This document shows, in pieces, positions 55,926-64,000 of a DNA stretch of 64,000 nt; the first letter of the stretch is position 1; each line of letters begins with the position of its first letter. Source of the stretch: Eublepharis macularius (Eukaryota; Chordata; Lepidosauria; Squamata; Eublepharidae); assembly GCF_028583425.1 (NCBI RefSeq), contig NC_072790.1, positions 154,250,397 through 154,314,396 of the forward strand, given 5' to 3'. The notes below the pieces were generated by a model that saw only the letters and a list, made by a program, of their open reading frames with translations, was not told the DNA's origin and did not search any database. Position numbers and translations under genes: made by a program.

Positions 55926-58246
55926 TATTTGAGCGTTCTTGCTTAAATGAGTTGCTTTCTTATACTAATTGGCTCGAGGGGAGAGCAGAGCTCAGGTTTC
56001 TGCATCTGTCTTCATCTAAAGCCAATAAATGATTGTTTATTAAACAATGGATGAATGATTTTTTTTACATGAAGAGGAAAGATCTCCTCGTGTTCAGCGC
56101 TCATCAGAGCTACAATAGCAGTGCAAAGCAATTAATACCTTTTGGTTAATTATAATATTTGTTATCTTATTGGCTTGCAGAATACAGTGGTCCCACATTG
56201 GCACAGAAGGGGGGACCACCTATCATGATACAAATGTCCAGGGGTATTCTAATTGGAAGAAGCAACTTAGGTCAGCAACAGAAATTGCAAGATTGCAATT
56301 TCTTATCTGTCCTTGATGTTCTCTCAGAGGAACATCTTCCTTCCTTTCTCATACATCTCTTCTTATGGGCTTATTCCTGCCCACTCCTTTTTGCCAATGT
56401 AACTTTTAACGGTGGCGCCCTAAAGTCTCTTCTTGCAACTTTGGAGTCTTTTCCAGGAGCTGGGCTCCGTGGATGGAAAGCCATTGGAATACACTTGTGG
56501 TTACAGCCCCTGGCCCTAGTTTTGCAGTTTCTCTCTCTCAGCCTTGAGAGAGATGTTTCTAATCCTAGCTTGCTTTCATTGCAACATTTTGCATAGACAG
56601 TTCTTACAAAGAGCTTTCTGTATTGAAATCATACAGCAGGTGTGTCACAGGTGCATCTCTATCATATAGCAAGCATTGTACTGTTAATTCTCAGTTCTCA
56701 CAGTGATTAACATGTTTAACATACATTCTTCTTTGGTCTTTTGTTTCAAGTTTCATTTTCTTGTAAGTTGCGTTACAAATACTACAATAGCTCCTGATCA
56801 TAGTAAAAGTGCATAATACTGAAAGTATAATACTGAAAGGCACAGAAATGGTATATAAAATCTCTTTCTTTAAATCCATATTCCACACAACCATTGTCTA
56901 CCTTACTATCTGCTACTACAAATCCTTTCATGGGATATTGCCCAAGTTTGTGCCCATTCATGCAAAGACCAAAGATCCCTTGTGAAGAAATTTGTGAAGG
57001 AATGTTCATGTTACCTCCCCCTCCAAATAACAAGTAGTCTCCCATGGAGCAGCTTTGGACCTAGCAGTGCTCCAGAACTAACTCACTCACTCTTGTCTTC
57101 GATAGAACAGGAAAATACAAATCTGTCTCCTCACATCATGCCAACAATAAAGGTATGTTAAGGGACATTGAAATCATTTCCAAACAAAAACAATAAATTA
57201 TTCTTAGCATTGAAGCAATGTTAGCCTGGATCAGCACTATATTGTAGCACAATATTCTGCAGAAAGGGGGCATTGCCTTGAAGAAAATGGTTACAGGCTC
57301 ATCTCTGAAAGAGAGGGCATACATTCCAACATATATAGACAGTGTATTGTGTGTGGATAGCTCTGGGAGATGGGAATTGCCTTGTTGGGGATAAAGGATA
57401 TGTGAACCTTCAAGCAGCAGTGGAATGAGGGATGGCACTCAGTCTTTTAAAATATTAAAACCCAAAAAAGTTTCAAAATGGCACAGACAGCAATGAACTG
57501 GGGATCATCAGTGCTGTGCAATTTAAGAAGTACTATTCAATGGGTGTGTGTATGTTTGACCAATTTACTGGGAACAGCTATAAGTACTAACAGATCTTCC
57601 CCCCACCCTCACACACCAATGTTAGCTAAAAGCAACATACAGAGTTGAGTTGAAATATATAGGCAAAACCAAAACATACTAATCACTAGTAGAGTACACA
57701 CAGACAATATTATTCAGATTGGCCATCTGAAGAATGGCATTTAAGGATTTCTCTGTTTTAAACTCCAATTGAAAAGTCTTGCTGGCTTGAAGAAGAAGAA
57801 AAAAGTTTCCCATAAGATACTCGAGAAGATTTACACTGGATCTTGTTTTTCTGTACTACCTATCCATTAAATCTGTATTTCACTCCTTTCCTCTAGAGTC
57901 TCCCACATTGCCCAGTGATGAAGCAGCAACTCAATCCACATGGGATTATATCCTTAAGTACTTCCTCTTCCTCTTGTACCTTCAATAGCTTAAGGGTTTT
58001 GGCTATCCCATCTCGCTCAGTTTAGACAAGTGGAATGTAGCTACTCATCAGAGCCTGCTCCAGTTGCTCTACACTGGCTTCCTACCAAGAAGCATATTTA
58101 AATATTTTATTGCTGATCTAAAGAACTAAGCTCACAACATTTTGGGACCTTTTTACATTTCCCAGCTCTTGAACCCAATGTCTCTGGTTTGTGTATATGT
58201 GTGGGAGTGAGCATTTCTAGAGAGCTTTATCCTCTGTTTTGACAGG

Positions 58247-59223
58247 AAAGAGTCCAGTAGCACCTTTAAGACTAACCAACTTTACTGTAGCATTAGCTTT
58301 CGAGAACCACAGTTCTCTTCGTCAGATGCATGGAGGGTAAGAAGAAACCGGCCAGATATAAATAGGTGGTGAGGGGGGTGGGGGTAGATGCAAATCAGTT
58401 TGCTTCTGATAATGAGGTCAGTTTGCTTCTGATAACGAGATAACCATTCATAGTCTCTATTCAATCCAAGTCTGACTGAGTACAAATTCCCATTCAGCAG
58501 CTTCCCGTTGGATTTTGTTTTTGAAAGGTTTCTGTTGAATTATGGTGACCTTTAAGTCCTTGATGGAACGTCCTGATAGATTGAAGTGTTCTCCCACTGG
58601 TTTCTGGATGTTGCCATTTTTAATGTTAGATGTGTGTTTATTCTTTTGCACAGAGGTTGGCTGGTTTGTCCAATGTACGGAGCAGATGGACATTGTTGGC
58701 ACATGAGGGCATATATGATGTTGGAGGATGAACAGCTGTAAGAACCAGAGATAGTGTAGTTGTCGCCATTGGATCCTGTAATCGTATTTCCTGGGTAGAT
58801 ATGTGGGCAGAGTTGGCATCTGGGTCTCTTGCAGGGTCTGGTATTTGTGTTGGTGACTCTGCTAGCTGATTCATGGTTGTTAGTGAGTTGTTTAAGGTTG
58901 GGGGGCTGTCTGTAGGCAAGGAGAGGTCTTCCACCCAGGGATTGTGAGAGAGAGGCATTGTTTTACAGGATCAGCTGCAGATCACTGATTATATGTTGGA
59001 GCAAACTGATCTCATTATCAGAAGCAAACTGATTTGCATCTACTTCCCCCTCCCCACACCACCTATATATATCTGGCCGGTTTCTTCTAACCCTCCATGC
59101 ATCTGATAAAGAGAACTGTGGTTCTCAAAAGCTAATGCTACAGTAAAGGTGGTTAGTCTTAAAGGTGCTACTGGACTCTTTTCTAATTTGCTACTGCAGA
59201 CTAACATGGCTAACTCCTCTGGA
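58247..59223 (-). mobile_element. Penelope-like element with inverted arms and GIY-YIG remnant
   Basis: TGTTTTGACAGG flanks it perfectly (58235-58246 and 59224-59235). The arm 58247-58421 is the reverse complement of about 59010-59181. A 42-bp extension (59182-59223) lies only on the right. Between the arms the minus strand carries the endonuclease part of a Penelope-like protein. One-sided extension, inverted arms and TSD length all fit known Penelope-like structure. The reverse transcriptase is absent, so the copy is 5' truncated. Confidence 0.88.
58457..58958 (-). pseudogene. GIY-YIG endonuclease region of a Penelope-like protein
   Basis: On the minus strand, in a frame containing CKRPRCQLCPHIYPG (about 58850-58800), a Cys-rich knuckle is followed by IIYALMCQQC and then YIGQTSQPLCKRIN (58680-58640), the YIG half of a GIY-YIG nuclease. 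A shift then leads into the frame of 58457-58630, with SNIKNGNIQKPVGEHFNLSG, and later QREAAEWEFVLSQTWIE near the end, the conserved helix after the nuclease. In the family this domain nicks target DNA for insertion. The copy is broken by at least one frameshift and lacks the reverse transcriptase. Confidence 0.85.
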
Positions 59224-59889
59224 TGTTTTGACAGGGGAATTTAGAGGGAGGAAATAGTTGGTAGCTATAGATTATGACAGTGCTTTCCATAACACCGCAA
59301 ATTCAAGCTTTAGGACCTTCAAAGACTGCCATCAAAATGGAAGACTTCGGGATTTCACAGCTGACGTTGATTTAGAAAAGGGAGAGCAAGCAAATGTGTA
59401 TGGTAATCTTCCTATAGGAGAGTGCTTCCCCAATCTGTAGCATGTTCCTATTTGCTATGGAAAAGCACAGGGCCTTCATTAGTCTCCATGGAAACCGTGC
59501 CTTCCAGAGGGGAGAGAGAAGCAAACTAAGGAAAAAACAAAAATAAGCAAGATAAACAATATGTCGCACTACAGGGTGCTATAAAATTTTTATTGGCACT
59601 TGTTTGGAAAGACTGGCCAAGCAAACCACAATAGCATTTTATACCATAATGGGTGCTTTTCTCCAGTTTTACAGAAGGAAAAATAGATGAAAATACATTT
59701 TTAAAAATCAGTCCATTGCTGACCCCAGCTGTTTATCATACTAGACAATATTGGCTTTAAAAGACCTTTTCATAAATATCCTCCTTTATGTGATATTAGG
59801 AAGTTAATGACCCTACTGGCTAGGCAACAGTCATGCAGAGATAGCTATGTTAACATAGTAGCTTGTCCACAGTGGTTGTCCAGGGGACT

Positions 59890-59998
59890 AACAGTACAAT
59901 CCTCAGCATATATACACAGAAGTAATCCATTCCCAACTGAGTTCAATGGGGTTTACTCCCTAGTAAGTTTGTTTAGGATTGTTTAGGATTGCAGCACA
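59890..59998 (+). repeat. Interspersed repeat ('taggattgcagc' family)
   Basis: The segment contains GTTCAATGGGGTTTACTCCC and ends GTTTAGGATTGCAGCAC, with the end unit 'GTTTAGGATT' present twice. It matches fragments near 4485 and 37497. It is a common reptile repeat whose exact class I cannot fix. Confidence 0.55.
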
Positions 59999-61452
59999 GA
60001 CTTACATGGACTTTGAAGGCTGTAATTCTACATTACAACAGCTATATGAAGAGAAAACAAAGTAACTCCATGTATTGCTTCTCCCACACATCTCTCTACC
60101 ACAGAAAGATGTACCCATGTTTCCCTTTCTCTGTCTCAGGAGGCAAAAGACACCACAGGCAAAAGCGACAATGAAGAAGAAATGTAGTAGCAAGGCAGAT
60201 GGAAAGAAGAAATTGTCATCTGGTGGCCGAGTCTGACCCATAAGCCTCCACTGCTGGTTACTGGTATTATACTAATATAAAATTATGCTGGTGTAAGGCA
60301 AATCTTGACCATGTTAGTAGAAGCAGAAAATGCCACTTCAGTCCTAACATGCCAAATTGTATTTAATTTCAATTAAAAAGTTACAATTTAATAAGACTGG
60401 CATTCCTACACTGTGTCTTATGCTGCATTCTACAGCACATTGTTTAGACTTCAGCTTTGTACTGTATTGTCTAAAAAATTACTATAAATAATTACTGGAT
60501 AAATCAGTGGGCATTACTTTATCTGTTAGTAATACTGACAGTGAATCACAAACAGTTCAAAGTATGTTAAAATTAAAAATGACCTTGACATGTTGGATAG
60601 CTAGAAGAAATGTCACTCAAAGATTTTTTGTTTAAGGCACAGTCATAATATTGATGGATAATAGTGCCATTGATATAGATTTATGGGTACAAATTGATAA
60701 CCAATGCAAGCTCAGCCATGTGGATCAAGAACCACTCAAAACTTATGTGGCTGAGGGAACAGCCAGAGGGTAGGGTTGCCCTCTCCAATTAGAGCTCATA
60801 CTGGAAAAGGTGGTGGGCAAGGCCTCCCTGCTCCACAGGAGAGTGAATCAGATTCTGTGGAAAGGGAAAATACTAGTGGGTTGGAGGGATTTAAGGGCAT
60901 GCAAAGACAGGGAAAATTGCCATAATAGAAGTGTGGTGGAAACAATTTTGCCACTACAAATGCTGAGCTGACCCCTAGGACCTCTTCTTCTTACAAAGAC
61001 GAGGTGGTGATGCTGGCTAAAAGCTATACTTTACCACTAATCCAGCTTGAAGACAGAATAAATACAAGTAGGAACTGAGAGCATTCTGTTTTCCCTCAGT
61101 GCCTCAGGAAGTACTTTCACAAAACAACAGTGTGATGCTGTGACATAAGTGGCCAATGCAGATTATATTAATAGGAGCATCATACTCTGAAACTTGGAAA
61201 ACTTAACTCTTCATAAATAAGCACTGTTTAGAATGAGGAATGACAACATTTCTCCAAAAACCAAAGAGTTTATGTTGTAAGAAGTTAAAATAGAATTGAA
61301 AGACATCAAATCTAGCTTCCAACAAGAACCCTAGCTAATTGCTCATTTGCACCTCTAGAGCTGGATATCTTTTGATATAGCTGGAAGGGGATTTAAGAAA
61401 GTATTACACGGACTGAGTTTTCTTAAGTAATCAAACCAATTGTTTCATTCAT

Positions 61453-61470
61453 CCACACACACACACACAC
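61453..61470. repeat. (CA)n microsatellite
   Basis: About eight or nine CA units. Confidence 0.9.
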
Positions 61471-61668
61471 CCAATGATATCACTATTTTGAAAGATCCAT
61501 GAACACCTCTATTTTTATTTTACCATATTTATAGCTGAAAACCTCTTACTGCAAGACATAAAACCAAATCCTCTGCAGAGTTAAGTTCAATTCCCCCCTT
61601 CCATTCCACAATGTCTTCGATAATTTATTCATGCTGTAATATCATGTTGTCTATTTCTTATTGTTAGC

Positions 61669-62131
61669 TAGGGGTGTCAGATGGTCTCTGAAAAAATACT
61701 GGACCCTGGGGAGAGGGAACCCCCTAGTTCTCATAGTTGGAATGATCTTCACGTGCAAGCATGTGACAATGATGTCACTTCCAGAAGAGACATACTTGTG
61801 CTGCCCGTCCTCAATGGGAAGCAGAGAGGCAGGTGCGCTGTAGGCCTGGCCTATGAGCAGCATCGTCCCTCGGGCCAAGTCCAACCTGTTCCACAGCAGC
61901 AAGTGGACTAGCTTCCTATGCAGCAGCCAGAGTAGACCCCAGATCATCTGAGCCATGGCTGTGTGAGAGCAGCACATGGCAGCTATGGCCGCCATGAATC
62001 CTCTACTCATCCAAACAACTTCACCCTGAAGAACCTGCAGCCAGGTGTCCAGTATTTTCAGTCTATTTTCCCCAGACAGTCCAAGAAAAAAACTGACCAT
62101 CTGAGTGAAAACCAAACACCTGGCAACCCTG
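61669..62131. mobile_element. hAT-type MITE with 8-bp TSD ('gggttgccagg' family)
   Basis: The left end is TAGGGGTGTCAGATGG and the complement of the right end is CAGGGTTGCCAGGTG. The flanks TTGTTAGC (61661-61668) and GTGTTAGC (62132-62139) match at 7 of 8 bases. The region 'CTGTCTGGGGAAAATAGACTG' and its neighbours match, inverted, the start of the element at 46745. It carries one half of the CRE-like block at 61765-61795. The apparent 164-residue minus-strand frame here is not a gene. Confidence 0.8.
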
Positions 62132-62199
62132 GTGTTAGCTGCCACTGACTAGCAGAACATATAGCTCCAACCTACATGTTTAGGCAGTACTAATATGTG

Positions 62200-62705
62200 A
62201 AGATCACTACTTGTGCCCTGGATCCTTGCTCATCCTGGCTCCTAAATTCATATAAGGACCACATCAATGGGCCCTCAGTATCTATCATCAGGGACCTATC
62301 CTGTGGGGTTCCACAAGTTGCAAACCTATCCCTCATGCTTTTCAATGCCTGCATAAAACCTAGTTTTGAGTTTGATTATCATAAATATGCTGATAATACA
62401 CAAGCTCTATACATCCTTCTTCACATCTCCTGGTGATTCAGGAGAGATCCTGATGTGCTGCCTGGCTGCAGCTGTTAATTGGCTAAGAGTGAACAAATTG
62501 AAATTAACCTTGGCAGAGATTTTGAAGGACACTGTTCTCCTCACTTTTTATGGGGTTCAGCTGACCTTTGCTGAGTCAGTTAAGATTTCTACAGTCTAAA
62601 TCCTATTGTATTGTTTATTGGATGTCCCATCCTGTTAACTTACTCTATGTAATCTGCAATGAATCTTAGTGAAAAAGGTGGACTATAAATAACATAAACA
62701 AACAA
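62200..62705 (+). mobile_element. LINE fragment (L2/CR1-type), reverse transcriptase end and 3' UTR
   Basis: The frame holds CGVPQVANLSLMLFNACIKP, then YHKYADNTQALYI, the decayed YADD box, then CLAAAVNWLRVNKLKLTLAE. These are consecutive motifs of L2/CR1-type reverse transcriptases. After an internal deletion a 3' UTR follows and ends in ATAACATAAACAAACAAAC. No functional frame remains. Confidence 0.8.
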
Positions 62706-62906
62706 ACATGTATTTCGTCACTTATTTTAAACCATTCTCTCACCAATATCACTAAATTTATAGATAATGTGATGGGAAGCCTTCAGAATCAATTTGAAGT
62801 TTGTTCTTTGCAGGCTATTAATAAATTAACAAGCTCCAATTAATTGTTCTGGTATATCCCAAACAGTAGAAGCCATGGTTGGCCTTGTGTGTCACCTCTA
62901 CCCATA

Positions 62907-62934
62907 TCTGTCTGTCTATCTACCTATCTATCTA
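62907..62934. repeat. (TCTA/TCTG)n microsatellite
   Basis: A short, imperfect tetranucleotide run. Confidence 0.85.
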
Positions 62935-63055
62935 ATTTTGTATAACTCTAATAATCTTCTTTTATAATGCAACTATACCACTTTTTTCCATATTTGGACT
63001 TCTAATTAGTAAGAAGGTTGGTATTTGCTGCTGTTTGCCAATCAGGTTCAGAATA

Positions 63056-64000
63056 GGGGTACTTTTCGCACTCGGTTTTTAGAGCGCGTTTGTACCTGTT
63101 CCACATATTTGCAAGGTTTTCACACTTAAAAGCAGTCATGGGATGCAGTCACGCTTTTTGTCCACTGTATCCCCGATTTTCCCCCCTGCAGACATACCCC
63201 GATGTTTTTTTAAGTTTGCTGCCGACTGGCAGCTGGCCTGTATTTTGCTAATGTGAACACTTTTGCCCCCTTTTTGCTTCTCTCCCCCTCCCTTTTTCCA
63301 TGGGAGCTGATTGGTTTGTGCAGAATTAACCACTCCCACCCTCCTCAGCTCTCTGAACTCCTTGGCCACCATTTTTTTTAGTAAAGCAAGGTGAGGGTCA
63401 TAAGGCTGCTCGGTATGCATGCTCTTTTATTTTTTTTCAAAAGCCAGTGTCCGGCGACGCCGGCCTTTTGTCCACCCTCACCACCAGCCCTGCAGCAGCA
63501 GGCACCCCCTTTAGGCCCTGCAGCACAGCCTCTAGCAGTAGATCAGTTGCAGGAGCCCCTCCAGGCCTCCAGGCCTCTCCCACCCTTAGGCCAGTTGCAG
63601 CTGACGCTCAGGCACAACTCTGGGGAACAGCCTGCAGCCACTCAGCAGACTCACCTGTCTCCTGCAGTTGCCCAGATGGCTCCACTTCATCCAGGCTCAC
63701 AGGAGGTTGCCATCCGCACAAGTCAGGCAGGTGCAGGCCCCAAGATGCCAAGGGAGCCACTGGGGAAGGTTCAGAAGCAGCAGGGGCAAGCCAGGCAGAG
63801 AGCAGACCAAATGCCACACCCTAGGTGGGGATGTAGTGGGTGGGGCCAGGAGACTACAGAGTCTGCCCAGCCCTCCTACCAGATAGGCTGGGAGCAGGGC
63901 CAGTCAGGGAGACGGGGTGACGATTGGGGCCAGAGCCAGGGAGGTGGGGCCAGGGGAGGCCTTTAAATTCAGGTTCCTGTGAAGGCCGAGGAGGATTTTG
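63056..64000. mobile_element. Second copy of the unclassified DNA-transposon-like element, cut by the window edge
   Basis: The left edge ACTTTTCGCACTCGG resembles the right edge of the element at 29858-30856. The segment 63130-63440 is its inverse match, encoding KEFRELRRVGVVNSAQTNQL on the minus strand. From 63445 onward the sequence becomes GC-rich and has a 191-codon plus-strand frame (63391-63966) rich in Gln, Pro and Gly. That part does not match the first copy. Its origin is unclear, so the element may end near 63445. Confidence 0.45.

Larger units (their letters stand above)
53703..56022 (-). mobile_element. Half-LINE: L1-type ORF1-only retroelement with 14-bp TSD
   Basis: CAATAAATGATTGT flanks it perfectly at 53689-53702 and 56023-56036. 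On the minus strand it has a 97-bp leader (56022-55926), an ORF1-like gene (55925-54323), then about 620 bp of UTR ending in an A-rich tail (53703-53740 as T-rich sequence). No ORF2 (endonuclease/reverse transcriptase) follows. This layout is that of mammalian half-LINEs (HAL1). A 648-bp transposon has inserted at 55189-55836, so the original element was about 1.67 kb. A simple internal deletion of a full L1 is the alternative. Confidence 0.85.
40704..64000 (-). other. GREM2: GREM2 intron 1 (to the window edge)
   Basis: Upstream of the coding exon the acceptor AG (40704-40705) is preceded by a T-rich tract, showing a spliced non-coding first exon that should lie right of the window. The stretch contains the listed repeats. 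Areas at 42789-43850, 45086-45770, 48730-49699, 49910-51060, 52574-53688, 56037-58234 and 59236-61660 hold no recognisable gene. The long frames at 49352-49702, 53020-53379 and 56159-56596 lack known motifs. I see no promoter-like CpG island that would mark the first exon. Confidence 0.75.

Noticed and set aside
61651..62145. 164-codon minus-strand frame
   Set aside because: It coincides almost exactly with a MITE (61669-62131) that has an hAT-type TSD, so it is a by-product.
63391..63966. 191-codon Gln/Pro/Gly-rich frame
   Set aside because: It has low-complexity composition, no recognised domain and overlaps other frames. It joins sequence of a repeat family at its left end. It is not supported as a gene.

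Overview
The window is nuclear DNA of a squamate reptile (lizard, gecko or snake). The evidence is two vertebrate genes in their known arrangement, set in a mixture of tRNA-derived SINEs, L2/CR1-type LINEs, an L1-type element, Penelope-like elements and many hAT DNA transposons. No bacterial, organellar or exogenous viral gene is visible. The species cannot be named from the sequence alone.

Genes. The last two coding exons of FMN2 (formin-2) lie on the + strand at 15344-15425 and 33417-33443. They encode the basic C-terminal tail that in FMN1/FMN2 binds the KIND domain of Spire actin nucleators, and an intron of about 18 kb splits them. The single coding exon of GREM2 (gremlin-2/PRDC, a secreted BMP antagonist) lies on the - strand at 40190-40702. 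The genes converge tail to tail with 6.7 kb between stop codons, as in the human FMN2-GREM2 interval. I found no other FMN2 exon in 1-15343. The non-coding first exon of GREM2 should lie beyond the right edge, so 40704-64000 is read as GREM2 intron 1.

Transposable elements fill most of the rest, and several have exact boundaries from target-site duplications (TSDs). FMN2 intron 17 holds a 9030-bp hAT element (20400-29429, TSD GTTCTAAT) with a decayed transposase gene and two blocks of GC-rich tandem repeats. A 647-bp relative (32081-32727) and a 1003-bp relative in the GREM2 intron (41778-42780) share its ends. Penelope-like elements at 31688-33032, 48119-48360 and 58247-59223 have TSDs of 11-14 bp; the larger two have inverted arms plus a short one-sided extension. 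An ORF1-only L1-type element (53703-56022), resembling mammalian half-LINEs, has a 14-bp TSD. A TIR element with 3-bp TSDs (45893-46554 and 55189-55836) has landed once in a SINE and once in that half-LINE.

The main points for a second look are the half-LINE, the inverted-arm Penelope elements (one a near-perfect hairpin of about 270-bp arms), the composite 9-kb hAT with a higher-order minisatellite, and a CRE-like palindromic block recurring in several GC-rich hAT-type MITEs. Apart from FMN2 and GREM2, no open frame here has convincing evidence of being a host gene.
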